Shown here piece by piece: positions 47,186 to 55,934 of a stretch of 64,000 bases of DNA (within the stretch, counting starts at the first letter, position 1; each line of letters begins with the position of its first letter). The notes beneath the pieces were generated by a model, which saw only the letters and a list, made by a program, of their open reading frames with translations, did no database searches and had not been told where the DNA came from. The DNA is from JANTGF01 sp033791445 (GTDB taxonomy: Bacteria; Bacteroidota; Bacteroidia; Bacteroidales; VadinHA17). A program made the position numbers and the translations under genes. The stretch covers positions 1-64,000 of the forward strand of contig JASJGS010000008.1 in NCBI GenBank assembly GCA_033791445.1, in the 5' to 3' direction.

Positions 47186-47756
47186 AAAAGAATCCACCTT
47201 AATAAATATGCTTGTTGCTTTAATAATGGTTACCCTGGTAGCTTCAACGGCTCTTGGGTTTGTTTACAAGGTGACAAAAGAACCAATCGCTGCTGCAAAA
47301 CTAGCTAAAAAATTAGATGCTATTCAAAAGGTAGTTCCCCCGTTTGATAACGACCCAAATGCAGAAGAATATAAGATGCCAATGGATGGAGATACACTAC
47401 GGTTTTATCCTGCAAAAAGCAATGGTGAGTTAGTAGGAACTGCTGTTGAAACCTTTACGAATCAAGGATTTACAGGTGAAATAAAGGTAATGGTTGGAAT
47501 AACCCCGGATGGCATTATAAATGATGTGGCTGTTTTAGAGCACAAAGAAACTCCTGGCCTGGGTGATAAGATGGAAAGAAAAAAATCTGATTGGAGTACT
47601 CAATTTCAAAATAAAGATCCAAAAGATTTTAAAATGGCTGTAAAAAAGGATGGAGGTGATGTTGATGCCATAACAGCATCCACAATTAGTTCCAGAGCAT
47701 TTTGTGATGCTGTAAATCGAGCCTATAATGCTTATTTAGAAGGAGGTAAAAAATGA
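47178..47756 (+). CDS. rnfG: Rnf complex subunit RnfG
   Basis: The 192-residue protein has one N-terminal helix (about 8-30) and a periplasmic FMN-binding domain. The flavinylation motif is DAITASTISS with Thr169 as the probable FMN-bearing residue. The flanking HKETPGLGDKM segment is conserved in RnfG and NqrC. It overlaps rnfD by 8 bp and rnfE by 4 bp (ATGA). The Apb/ApbE flavin transferase that attaches FMN is not in the window. Confidence 0.96.
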   Translation: MAKKESTLINMLVALIMVTLVASTALGFVYKVTKEPIAAAKLAKKLDAIQKVVPPFDNDPNAEEYKMPMDGDTLRFYPAKSNGELVGTAVETFTNQGFTGEIKVMVGITPDGIINDVAVLEHKETPGLGDKMERKKSDWSTQFQNKDPKDFKMAVKKDGGDVDAITASTISSRAFCDAVNRAYNAYLEGGKK

Positions 47757-48340
47757 GTCAATTAAAAAATTTCACCAAGGGATTTATAAAAGAAAATCCG
47801 GTATTTGTTTTATTCCTGGGATTATGTCCGGTACTGGGGGTAACTACCAGTGCAATAAACGGACTGGGAATGGGCCTTGCTACAACTTTTGTTTTAACTA
47901 TGAGCAACATTGTTGTTTCACTTATTAAGAATTTTATTCCGGATAAAGTACGGATTCCGGCTTTTATTGTAATTATAGCTTCATTCGTAACCATTGTAGA
48001 GCTTACCATGCAAGCTTTTGTCCCTACTTTATTTGATGCTTTAGGATTATTTATCCCACTTATAGTTGTAAACTGCATTGTATTAGGTAGAGCGGAAGCT
48101 TTCGCTTCTAAAAACAGTCTTTTATCCTCTGTTATTGATGGATTCGGAATGGGACTTGGTTTTACTTTTGCCCTGGTAATGCTGGGTGGCGTTCGGGAAA
48201 TTCTTGGAAGCGGCTCAATTTTTGGCTTCAAATTTATCGAGGGTGACGGAATGATTCTATTTGTACTGGCTCCAGGAGCTTTTATTGCCCTGGGTTACCT
48301 GATTATGCTTATGCAAAAGATTAAGTCAAAACTAGCTTAA
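47753..48340 (+). CDS. rnfE: Rnf complex subunit RnfE
   Basis: The 195-residue integral membrane protein with six helices has the NKFTKGFIKENPVFVL-like N-terminus, here LKNFTKGFIKENPVFV, and the LGLCPVLGVT segment that carries a conserved Cys proposed to bind an Fe-S cluster together with RnfA. RnfA and RnfE form an inverted pair in the membrane core. The start overlaps the end of rnfG (ATGA), and rnfA follows after 10 bp. Confidence 0.96.
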   Translation: MSQLKNFTKGFIKENPVFVLFLGLCPVLGVTTSAINGLGMGLATTFVLTMSNIVVSLIKNFIPDKVRIPAFIVIIASFVTIVELTMQAFVPTLFDALGLFIPLIVVNCIVLGRAEAFASKNSLLSSVIDGFGMGLGFTFALVMLGGVREILGSGSIFGFKFIEGDGMILFVLAPGAFIALGYLIMLMQKIKSKLA

Positions 48341-48350
48341 CATCTAAATT

Positions 48351-48923
48351 ATGGAATATATAGTAATTATTATATCGGCTATTTTTGTCAACAATATTGT
48401 TTTAGCAAAATTCCTTGGAATCTGCCCTTTTATTGGCGTTTCAAATAAAGTTGAAACAGCAATTGGCATGTCTGGCGCAGTGATGTTTGTAATGGTTCTG
48501 GCAACTCTGGTTACTTACCTTATCCAAACATTAATTCTTGAACCTCTGGGGATTACATTTATGCAAACCATAACCTTTATCCTGGTTATAGCATCTCTCG
48601 TTCAGCTGGTTGAAATCATTCTTAAAAAAGTCAGCCCCTCTTTATTTCAAGCCCTGGGGATATTTCTACCTCTCATCACTACAAACTGCGCCGTATTGGG
48701 TGTAGCAATCCTTACAATACAGAATGATTATAACCTGGTGGAAGGTGTGGTGTTTGCTGCTGCCAGTGCACTCGGTTTCGGGTTAGCACTAATTGTATTT
48801 TCAAGTATTAGGGAACAAATGGACCTCTCAAAGATACCTGAGGCAATGAAAGGAGTTCCTATTGCATTCGTAGTGGCAGGATTACTTGCTATGGCATTTA
48901 TGGGCTTTACTGGTATTGTCTAG
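48351..48923 (+). CDS. rnfA: Rnf complex subunit RnfA
   Basis: The 190-residue integral membrane protein with six helices is the partner of RnfE. The FVNNIVLAKFLGICPFIGVS N-terminus has the conserved Cys of the RnfA/RnfE Fe-S site. It is the last gene of the operon; no convincing terminator follows, only a weak AGGATT/AATCCT hairpin without a T run. Confidence 0.96.
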   Translation: MEYIVIIISAIFVNNIVLAKFLGICPFIGVSNKVETAIGMSGAVMFVMVLATLVTYLIQTLILEPLGITFMQTITFILVIASLVQLVEIILKKVSPSLFQALGIFLPLITTNCAVLGVAILTIQNDYNLVEGVVFAAASALGFGLALIVFSSIREQMDLSKIPEAMKGVPIAFVVAGLLAMAFMGFTGIV

Positions 48924-48946
48924 GATTATTTTAATCCTAAAATTCT

Positions 48947-49462
48947 TTAGAAAGTATAATAAAATCCAATCTCCCCAGCGTAGGTAAGTTGGTAGTCATT
49001 CAATATATCATAATTCCCTAGTCCCATCATCACATTAAGTCGGAGAACCTTTGCAATTCTAATATTTAATCCTCCACCAAAACCTATACTCCAATTGAAG
49101 TAAGTAGAAGTTCCAGTCTGGTTGTTATTATAATAAATTTCATCACTAGAATAACGAAAGCTATTTCCCAGGTACAAAAAAACATCTAACTTTTCCATCT
49201 CATGAACTTTCATAAGCCCGCTGACACCCACGCTCATGCGTGACTCGTTTGCAGAAATGTATGGAAACAGGGTAAGCTGTACTCCATAAATACCAGGCCA
49301 AAACCTGTATGAAATACCATAGCCTGTTGTAGATCCTGCATGCATTCCAATGTAATGCTTTCTCTTTTTTTTGGGAACACTAATATCATTTAATGATTGT
49401 GCAAAGGAAATGGATGCAGCAAAACATAGAATTACCAGAAAAGCTACAATTTTAATTTTCAT
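48947..49462 (-). CDS. Small outer-membrane barrel protein, uncharacterised
   Basis: The 171-residue protein has a signal peptide (about 1-21, ending SFAQ). The rest is a run of short beta strands with aromatic turns and a C-terminal Phe (GEIGFYYTF), the usual end of outer-membrane barrels. I recognise no named family. A run of basic residues (PKKKRKHYIGMHAG) follows the signal. It has its own -7 box and converges with rnfA with 23 bp between the ends. Confidence 0.65.
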   Translation of the reverse strand: MKIKIVAFLVILCFAASISFAQSLNDISVPKKKRKHYIGMHAGSTTGYGISYRFWPGIYGVQLTLFPYISANESRMSVGVSGLMKVHEMEKLDVFLYLGNSFRYSSDEIYYNNNQTGTSTYFNWSIGFGGGLNIRIAKVLRLNVMMGLGNYDILNDYQLTYAGEIGFYYTF

Positions 49463-49488
49463 TATTCTACTCGATTTATGGTGCTCAC

Positions 49489-49496
49489 CAAAAGTA
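49489..49496 (-). promoter_or_regulatory. -7 box for the small barrel gene
   Basis: On the minus strand this reads TACTTTTG, an exact TAnnTTTG match about 27 bp upstream of the ATG at 49462. No -33 TTG was found. Confidence 0.4.
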
Positions 49497-49572
49497 TATT
49501 TAAAATATTGCTTAGATTACTAAAATAGTTTAAATAATTAATACGCTCAGATAAAAAGCTCAAAATAGTTTT

Positions 49573-49603
49573 TTGGTGGCTACTGACTATATTGATATAT
49601 TTG
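49573..49603 (+). promoter_or_regulatory. Promoter of the methyltransferase gene at 49629
   Basis: TTG (49573-49575), 20 bp, TATATTTG (49596-49603). The predicted start of transcription is near 49610, about 20 bases before the ATG. Confidence 0.55.
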
Positions 49604-49628
49604 GAGCCTGATTTTCTAATCGCTTTTT

Positions 49629-50426
49629 ATGTACGATTTTCATAAGGATAAAGAAACATATTTTCAAATTCAATATCAGAATTCAAAGAATTCCATATTA
49701 CCTTTTCTAGATAAACAGGTTCCATTGGGCCCAAATACACAGGTATTGGAGATAGGGTCTGCAGAAGGTGGTAATTTAAAACCCTTTGCAGAAGCTGATT
49801 GTCAATGTACTGGAATAGAATTAAGTGCCAGCCGAACTGATCTAGCTAGACAATTTCTTGAGAAAGAAGTAAATGCGAAACGCGTAACTTTTATTAACCA
49901 GGATATTTATGAGATCGACCCAAAAAGCATCTCTAAGGAAGGATTTGACCTCATATTTTTGAAAGATGTATTGGAACATATCCCTAACCAGGAGAGATTG
50001 ATGTCCAGGTTAAAGGATTTCTTAAAGCCTTGTGGAAAAATATTCCTGGGCTTTCCATCCTGGTATATGGCATTTGGCGGGCACCAGCAAATGTGTAAGA
50101 GTAAAACTCTTTCAAGCTTACCTTACTTTCACCTCCTTCCAACTGTTGCCTATAAACAGGTATTAAAATGGTTAAATAAAAATGATAGTCAGAATGAAAT
50201 GCTCATGGAAGTCAAGGATACTCGGATTTCCATACACCGCTTTGAAAAGATTCTGAAAAAGGAAAATTACATTGTTAATAGGAAGCAATTTTATTTCATC
50301 CCTCCTATCTATTATTACAAGTTCAATGCAAAAACCCGAAAACTTCCAAATTTTATTTCTGGCATTCCTTTGCTCCGAGAGCCTTTTATCACCTCAGCTT
50401 ATTATCTGATAGAACAGGAAAAATAG
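49629..50426 (+). CDS. Class I SAM-dependent methyltransferase
   Basis: The 265-residue protein has motif I VLEIGSAEGGNLKPFAE at about residues 38-54, an acidic strand end (GIELSASRTDLA), and DLIFLKDVLEHIPNQERLM near 106-124. The LEHI sequence is typical of Methyltransf_11/23-type O- or C-methylases, for example those acting on sugars or lipids. The C-terminal 100 residues are basic and may bind membrane or substrate. The target is unknown. It is monocistronic. Confidence 0.82.
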   Translation: MYDFHKDKETYFQIQYQNSKNSILPFLDKQVPLGPNTQVLEIGSAEGGNLKPFAEADCQCTGIELSASRTDLARQFLEKEVNAKRVTFINQDIYEIDPKSISKEGFDLIFLKDVLEHIPNQERLMSRLKDFLKPCGKIFLGFPSWYMAFGGHQQMCKSKTLSSLPYFHLLPTVAYKQVLKWLNKNDSQNEMLMEVKDTRISIHRFEKILKKENYIVNRKQFYFIPPIYYYKFNAKTRKLPNFISGIPLLREPFITSAYYLIEQEK

Positions 50427-50558
50427 TAAAGAAGTTAAGACCTTTCATCAATCATGCTTCTTTTTTTGAATGGTACAAAATTCAATATAATTCCACTGTT
50501 AGTATATAAAAATTCATTGAAGCTTTAGATTGGAATTCCACCTGGGGTTGGGAAACTG

Positions 50559-50798
50559 TCACCTGATCGGAGGCAAAGAGCCCTTGAGCTCATCGTAAAT
50601 ATCTGCGGGAGAAGTGTCTTTTGCTGAAAAGTAGATTTTATCTCCTGACTTTTTAATAAATAGAATGAAGGGTTGAGCTTCCGAATTGATTATCAACTTA
50701 ATAGCTAAACCATCTTTTGTTTTAAAATATCCATTATTTACCGAACCTAAAGCAAAACCATTTTTCTTAAATCGGATTTCGGGTAATTGATCCACCAT
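50559..50798 (-). CDS. Short protein resembling the C-terminal part of a bacterial PH-like domain
   Basis: The 79-residue frame (start ATG at 50798) reads IRFKKNGFALGSVNNGYFK and continues with alternating strands and FILFIKKSGDKIYFSA. This is like the second half of bacterial PH-domain proteins, whose usual order is ...RTNG...GNF...DG...PPFI. An in-frame stop (TAA) stands only about 8 codons upstream of the ATG, and YihY ends 76 bp away, so nothing upstream can hold the missing first half. It is either a degraded remnant or a genuine short protein. The family link is my judgement and uncertain. Confidence 0.45.
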   Translation of the reverse strand: MVDQLPEIRFKKNGFALGSVNNGYFKTKDGLAIKLIINSEAQPFILFIKKSGDKIYFSAKDTSPADIYDELKGSLPPIR

Positions 50799-50874
50799 CT
50801 CAATAGATTCAATCTGGGACCATTAGCTGGAGCGTTTCCTATAATACTCTCGAAGATAGTTTCTACAATTAGGT

Positions 50875-51771
50875 TCACCCAATTTTTTGTTTGGATGGTT
50901 CCTTGTTTTCTTTCAAAAGTTTAGCATGAATATGAGTAACAAAGGCTCCAAAAAAGAAAATTGCTGAGGTATAATATACCCAAAGCATCAACACCAGGAC
51001 ACCACCCGCAGCATCATAAAAATTAGCGGCCTGGCTATTTCCAATAAAAATTTCAATGAATGATTTTCCTGCTATAAATAAGACCGCTGTAAAAAAAGCA
51101 CCAAACCAGGTATCGCTCCAGTCAAGTCTGCTATCGGGCATATACCTGTAAGTAACAGCAAACAAAACAGTCAGAATTAAGAGATTTAGTACCATATGGT
51201 CAAAAATAAGCAGCCAAAAAGCAGAATCCCCCATCCACTTCTCAATTGCATCACCAAAGGCTGTGATTATTGCACTCCCTACCATCGATAATGTGAGGAT
51301 TAGGGCAATAATGCACAACATAGCAATTGAAATAAACCGGTCAAATAACATCATTAATATACCCTTAGTGACTGATCTTGTGACCTGTACTTCAAATATC
51401 CTATTCAAAGTATTTTTCATCGTAACGAAAACGGTAGATGCAGTAAATATCAAAATCCCCACCCCTAGTATTGTTGCCCACCAGGTTGGCTGGCTGGATG
51501 TCAATCCCTCTAGAGTGGTCATTAACTGATTGGCCCCTTCCTGGCCAATTAGCTCACCATATTCATCAAAAACAGCTTCCCTGACCTGGGCTTCTTTATA
51601 CCATAAACCAGCAGACCAGAAGACAATAAGTAGCATTGGTGGGAGGGAAAAAACCACATAATATGCCAGTGCGGCTGATTGCGTAAAGGTGTCTTTATCT
51701 ATGAAACTGGAAATTGAGTTCTTCAGAACCTTCCAGTAAAAGGATATACTAAAATGCTTACTAATAGCCAT
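50875..51771 (-). CDS. YihY/BrkB family inner-membrane protein
   Basis: The 298-residue protein with six helices fits the YihY/virulence factor BrkB family (once called RNase BN). Features include DTFTQSAALAYYVVFSLPPMLLI near residues 24-46 and the C-terminal FYDAAGGVLVLMLWVYYTSAIFFFGA segment. Its function is not settled; a transport role is suggested for the family. The C-terminus is Lys-rich. The short PH-like gene follows downstream on the same strand. Confidence 0.92.
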   Translation of the reverse strand: MAISKHFSISFYWKVLKNSISSFIDKDTFTQSAALAYYVVFSLPPMLLIVFWSAGLWYKEAQVREAVFDEYGELIGQEGANQLMTTLEGLTSSQPTWWATILGVGILIFTASTVFVTMKNTLNRIFEVQVTRSVTKGILMMLFDRFISIAMLCIIALILTLSMVGSAIITAFGDAIEKWMGDSAFWLLIFDHMVLNLLILTVLFAVTYRYMPDSRLDWSDTWFGAFFTAVLFIAGKSFIEIFIGNSQAANFYDAAGGVLVLMLWVYYTSAIFFFGAFVTHIHAKLLKENKEPSKQKIG

Positions 51772-52018
51772 CTATTTTTATATTGAAATTCTTTTTAGTT
51801 AAGAACTGGATTATCATTTTGTTTTTCCCTGATTCATAATTAACCTGATCTCGTTCTAAGAATCCTAATAGAATCAAAGATTTCAAATCCTTCTCGAGAT
51901 ATCCAATCCCTGGAATAAAACTTTCCTTTCTGGTTTTTGGTAGTAAGAATTATAAGTATAAAAATATTACAACTAAGTGAATTGAGATACCCCTAAAAGT
52001 GGTATAAAAGTAGAATTT

Positions 52019-53221
52019 TTAAAATGCCTGGTTAAAATTGAAGTAGAAACCTGTAGAATTTTTACCAATTCCAAAGTCCAAACGTGCATTCATTCGTGGC
52101 AGGAGCTCGAGACGGTAACCAACACCAAAGTTTGGCAATAGTTTAAAATTGTTAGAAGGATCTGATTTATTACTAAATATGGTTCCAGCACCTGCCCATA
52201 TTACTGGTCCATGTCGCGTAGAATTGCCCTTTTTGTTCATAAATCTATGTCGATATTCAGACAGGAAAAAAATCATGTTATTATCACGGAATCGACCCCA
52301 ATAATATCCCCTCAGATCGAATGGAGATCCTAGCTGAGACATCTCCCCATAAGGTACATCTCCAAAGGAAAATCTCCCCTTTAAGAACCAACCCAATATT
52401 TGGCTCTCATGCTTTATCTTCACAAATTGCTTGTAGTCGACCTGATAAACCCTAAAATTATTTTGGCCACCTAGAAAACTACCGTAAAACGTTGTTCGTA
52501 AATCAAATAATATCCCAGTATGGGTATCAACTGGAACATCTCTTGAGTCGAGCCTTATTATAATCCCAATACCGGAATTAAATGGCCGACCATTGTATTC
52601 CTGATAGATGGAATCATTGGCAACTCCTTCACTTGCATTAAAACCCTTGTTTGAATTAAAATCAATATTTACACCAAGGAATAAATTTTTCTTAAACTGC
52701 CAGAAAACCTGGGGATTGATCCACCACCACTTTCTATTATAAACTGTTGTGCTATCTGATCTTGGAGTATCCATGCCATTTTCGTAACCAACTCCCCAGT
52801 AATGATCAGGCATGTCTTTATACCAGAAGTCTCCAAATATTCTTAATTTATCTTTAAGCCAGAACGATTTTAGGAATGCATTAAATACAATTGATCCTCG
52901 AGTGGAATAAGAAAATGATATTGGAAGAGAAGATCGCTGTATAAGCGTATCAGAAGTATTTGTTTTAAAACTTATAAGTCCACCAACGACTAATAACCCT
53001 CCCAGTTCAGGTGTATAACCAGGAGCAATGATGGGGAATAGCAAAGGTTTCCCACTGGCAATTTTCAACTCCCTCTTTTCTTTTCTCTCTTCTTTTTTTA
53101 ATTCTTTTTCTGTCTTTTTTTCATCAACTTGACTTTCCTGGCTAAAGCCACTATTCAAAACCAATAGAAACATTGCAAAGAACAAATAAGAGTTGATCTT
53201 TTTGGTTTTGAGAATTTTCAT
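52019..53221 (-). CDS. BamA/TamA family outer-membrane protein (bacterial surface antigen domain)
   Basis: The 400-residue exported protein has a signal peptide (about 1-26) and then a Lys/Glu-rich linker of about 25 residues (VDEKKTEKELKKEERKEKRE). A 16-strand-type surface-antigen barrel follows, including RLDSRDVPVDTHTGILFDL and SPFDLRGYYWGRFRDNNM, the region containing the RGY-type conserved loop. POTRA domains are absent, so it is shorter than BamA and resembles the stand-alone patatin-like/D15 barrels. Assembly or transport of other outer-membrane components is inferred. Confidence 0.8.
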   Translation of the reverse strand: MKILKTKKINSYLFFAMFLLVLNSGFSQESQVDEKKTEKELKKEERKEKRELKIASGKPLLFPIIAPGYTPELGGLLVVGGLISFKTNTSDTLIQRSSLPISFSYSTRGSIVFNAFLKSFWLKDKLRIFGDFWYKDMPDHYWGVGYENGMDTPRSDSTTVYNRKWWWINPQVFWQFKKNLFLGVNIDFNSNKGFNASEGVANDSIYQEYNGRPFNSGIGIIIRLDSRDVPVDTHTGILFDLRTTFYGSFLGGQNNFRVYQVDYKQFVKIKHESQILGWFLKGRFSFGDVPYGEMSQLGSPFDLRGYYWGRFRDNNMIFFLSEYRHRFMNKKGNSTRHGPVIWAGAGTIFSNKSDPSNNFKLLPNFGVGYRLELLPRMNARLDFGIGKNSTGFYFNFNQAF

Positions 53222-53438
53222 AAAATATAATAGAAATATACAGGTACCGAATTAAGTCTGATGTTGTTCAGAATGAGCACAAAATTAAACTTAATAAGGC
53301 GATTAAAAAGTTGTAGGTAATGATTTTTTTATTCAGAGTAAAAGACCCAACTTCATATCTTCTACCCTTTTGGATCAAATAATGAGGAATTATCCCTGAA
53401 TTGAAATCATTTTGATAGAATATTAATCATTTATTGAA

Positions 53439-54485
53439 CTAAAGATGTATAATTCCTTCAGTCAGGCTGCTTTCCTCAGCAGCACTTATAATCCGAATCA
53501 CGTTCAATGCCTCTTCAGGTTTGACCTGGAGATTTTTGCCTGAAACAATACAATCATAGAGGTTTCTGTAAAAGGCCGGATAATCACCTAGAAGGCTGGG
53601 ATAAACTCCATCAAAGTCCTTAGGAGGTGAAATAGTATGTAACTGTCCAAAAATATCTTCAGGTTCAAGTCCCCAATCTAAACCAGTTGGGGTTTTTCCA
53701 AGTTTCAGCTCATCTTCCTGCGGATCCATTCCATATTTCACAAATGAACCTCGCGAGCCATGGATCATAAACTTAGGCCCTGGTTCACAGACCTGGTAAG
53801 AACTTTTAAGTATTGATTTAAATCCATCGAAATAAAGATGTATATGAAAATAGTCAATAATACCAGATCCTGATCTGACAGTACTAAGATCAGCAAAAAC
53901 TGCGTTTGGAAGGCCGAAAAGGACAAGAGCCTGATCAATTAAATGAGATCCTAAATTATACAAGACATTCGAACCGGTTCCCGGTTCTTCCTTCCAGCTA
54001 TTCTCCTGGATAAAATCCTTATACCTGTCAAAGTGCAATTCAAACTCCTTCAATTCACCAAGCCATCCTGAATTTATTATTTTTTGTACCGTAAGAAAAT
54101 CACTATCCCATCGTCGATTCTGAAAAACAGTTAGAATTTTGCCTGTCCTCGATGAAAGGTCTATTAGCTCTTCTCCTTCATCTATCTGTAGTGTAAACGG
54201 CTTCTCCACAATCACATTTTTTCCTGCTTTAAGAGCCAATTTTGCCATAGAATAATGCAAATTATCCGGCGTATTTACTACAACCAGATCAACCTCCTGA
54301 TCACTCACAAGAACATCAAAATCTCTAACAATTTCAGCTTCAGGAAACATCTTAGCAGAGTGATTCGATGAGCGCTCTAGAATTTTTGTAACCTTATAGT
54401 TGGGATTTGCTTTTAATAATGGGCCATGAAAAACCAATCCAGACATGCCAAATGAGGCAAGACCAACATTTATAATTTTATTCAT
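53439..54485 (-). CDS. Gfo/Idh/MocA family NAD(P)-dependent oxidoreductase
   Basis: The 348-residue protein has an N-terminal Rossmann fold (VGLASFGMSGLVFHGPLL, about 8-25) and the hallmark EKPFTLQIDEGEELIDL (about 94-110), where the EKP Lys is catalytic. A C-terminal alpha/beta domain follows, as in inositol and sugar dehydrogenases. The substrate is unknown. A DUF1080 lipoprotein is divergently transcribed; the pair could act on oxidised (3-keto) glycosides. A -7 box (54490-54497) adjoins the ATG, so its mRNA is probably almost leaderless. Confidence 0.88.
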   Translation of the reverse strand: MNKIINVGLASFGMSGLVFHGPLLKANPNYKVTKILERSSNHSAKMFPEAEIVRDFDVLVSDQEVDLVVVNTPDNLHYSMAKLALKAGKNVIVEKPFTLQIDEGEELIDLSSRTGKILTVFQNRRWDSDFLTVQKIINSGWLGELKEFELHFDRYKDFIQENSWKEEPGTGSNVLYNLGSHLIDQALVLFGLPNAVFADLSTVRSGSGIIDYFHIHLYFDGFKSILKSSYQVCEPGPKFMIHGSRGSFVKYGMDPQEDELKLGKTPTGLDWGLEPEDIFGQLHTISPPKDFDGVYPSLLGDYPAFYRNLYDCIVSGKNLQVKPEEALNVIRIISAAEESSLTEGIIHL

Positions 54486-54489
54486 AATT

Positions 54490-54497
54490 CAAATGTA
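54490..54497 (-). promoter_or_regulatory. -7 box abutting the Gfo/Idh start codon
   Basis: On the minus strand this reads TACATTTG, an exact TAnnTTTG match. The ATG (54485) begins 5 bases downstream, so transcription would start at or within a base or two of the ATG. No -33 TTG at the proper distance. Confidence 0.45.
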
Positions 54498-54500
54498 TTA

Positions 54501-54530
54501 TTGATAAACCAAGGTAAATTTATAAATTTG
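54501..54530 (+). promoter_or_regulatory. Promoter of the DUF1080 lipoprotein gene
   Basis: TTG (54501-54503), 19 bp, TAAATTTG (54523-54530), a full match to the Bacteroidota promoter. The leader would be about 60 bases. It interlocks with the -7 box of the divergent oxidoreductase gene. Confidence 0.6.
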
Positions 54531-54595
54531 CAATCAATCCAATTGACAGACAACTAAAATATTATTAATTATTTATTAATCAAACCTAAAGTAAG

Positions 54596-55261
54596 ATGCA
54601 GAAATCAAGAATTATTTATGCAGCTGTAGCAGTCCTAATGCTTTTATCTGCTGGATGCAATCAGGAATCGAAAGATGTTAAAGAAGTCAATAAAAACACT
54701 ACTGTTCAGATATTTAACAAAAAGGATTTTACTGGTTTTGAACAAAAAAACGGTACTGCCAAATATGAAGTAATTGATGGGGTGATGGTGGGATCCACCG
54801 TATTAGAGAGCCCAAATAGTTTCCTTTGTACTGTTGATGAATATTCAGATTTTATACTTGAGTTTGATGTTTTAGTAGATACGAGCCTTAATTCAGGTGT
54901 ACAAATTAGAAGTCATAGCCTTGCTGATTATAATGACTATCGGGTGCATGGTTACCAAATTGAAATTGACCCATCTCAAAGGGCATGGAGTGGGGGAATA
55001 TACGATGAGGCCAGAAGAGGCTGGTTGGCTGATCTTGAAGATAATGAAGCAGGAAGAAAAGCATTTAAAAATGGAGAATGGAACCATTATAAAATTGAAG
55101 CCAATGGCCCTTCCTTAAATACATGGATCAACGGAATACCAACCGCTGAGCTAATTGATTCAATGGATGCACAGGGCTTTATAGCATTTCAGGTTCATAG
55201 TGCCAGTAAGGAGGGATTACAGGTGAAATGGAAAAACATTAAGCTGGAATTGTTAGACTAA
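54596..55261 (+). CDS. DUF1080 lipoprotein (3-keto-disaccharide hydrolase-like)
   Basis: The 221-residue protein has a lipoprotein signal with LLSAGC lipobox (Cys20), then a concanavalin-like jellyroll typical of DUF1080: FILEFDVLVDTSLNSGVQIRS near 86-106 and YRVHGYQIEID near 112-122. Members of the family hydrolyse or bind 3-keto glycosides. A Gfo/Idh oxidoreductase is encoded divergently. The fit with 3-keto sugar metabolism is attractive but inferred. It is secreted to the periplasm or surface. Confidence 0.85.
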   Translation: MQKSRIIYAAVAVLMLLSAGCNQESKDVKEVNKNTTVQIFNKKDFTGFEQKNGTAKYEVIDGVMVGSTVLESPNSFLCTVDEYSDFILEFDVLVDTSLNSGVQIRSHSLADYNDYRVHGYQIEIDPSQRAWSGGIYDEARRGWLADLEDNEAGRKAFKNGEWNHYKIEANGPSLNTWINGIPTAELIDSMDAQGFIAFQVHSASKEGLQVKWKNIKLELLD

Positions 55262-55346
55262 AGATTTAGGCCTTGGCATTTAACCCTTATTTTTTTGAAT
55301 CCCTGGATCCAATAGAAGATTATCTCGATATTAATTTTTTTAATTA

Positions 55347-55910
55347 ATGTCTCAACTTTATTACAAGACCCTTGGTATTTCGAATAACGCTGGAATAGCT
55401 GAGATTAAATCAGCTTATAGGAGATTAGCCAAAAAGTTCCATCCTGACCTAAACAAGGATCCTGAGGCACACAATAAATTCATACTGGTAAATGAGGCCT
55501 ATGAGTTTCTGATAAGGATAAAATCCAGACCACCTGATTTCCGCAAGACGCCTCGACAAGAATCTCGAAATCATGACGAATTATACAGGCAATGGTTAAA
55601 CCAGGAAAGAGCCAGGGCAAGGGCCAGAGCTACAAAAGAAGCAAAAAGAAAGTTTGATGATTTTAAAAAGTCTAAAGTCTACAAAACATCTCAACTAATT
55701 TTTACATTTTATGATGTATTAAGCATAATGGTGGGCATCCTAATCATTGTTGCCTCAATAGTTGGAGCATTCACGAGTATACAATCAGAGGATGGACTTT
55801 TATTGAGCAATATTGTGGCCGTTGTATTTTTGGTTTTCTTAGGCCTTATGTTTATTTTATTTTCTGTCTCAAGCATTCAGAACAGGAACAAAAAGTCACA
55901 CTTCAAATAG
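55347..55910 (+). CDS. J-domain (DnaJ-like) membrane protein
   Basis: The 187-residue protein has an N-terminal J domain (about 3-62) with the functional HPD tripeptide in KKFHPDLNKDPEAH. A basic helical linker of about 45 residues follows (residues RARARARATKEAKR), then two transmembrane helices (about 122-144 and 152-175). It could recruit DnaK to the inner-membrane surface. It has no zinc or substrate-binding domain of classic DnaJ. The thioesterase gene follows after 24 bp. Confidence 0.88.
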   Translation: MSQLYYKTLGISNNAGIAEIKSAYRRLAKKFHPDLNKDPEAHNKFILVNEAYEFLIRIKSRPPDFRKTPRQESRNHDELYRQWLNQERARARARATKEAKRKFDDFKKSKVYKTSQLIFTFYDVLSIMVGILIIVASIVGAFTSIQSEDGLLLSNIVAVVFLVFLGLMFILFSVSSIQNRNKKSHFK

Positions 55911-55934
55911 AAAAACTCTATTTATTGTTCATGC

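Noticed and set aside
47758..48231. A 157-residue open frame opposite rnfE
   Set aside because: Complete overlap with the well-conserved rnfE gene and a composition typical of antisense frames.
48922..48938. AGGATT/AATCCT hairpin just after rnfA as a terminator
   Set aside because: Only six base pairs and no T run on either strand.
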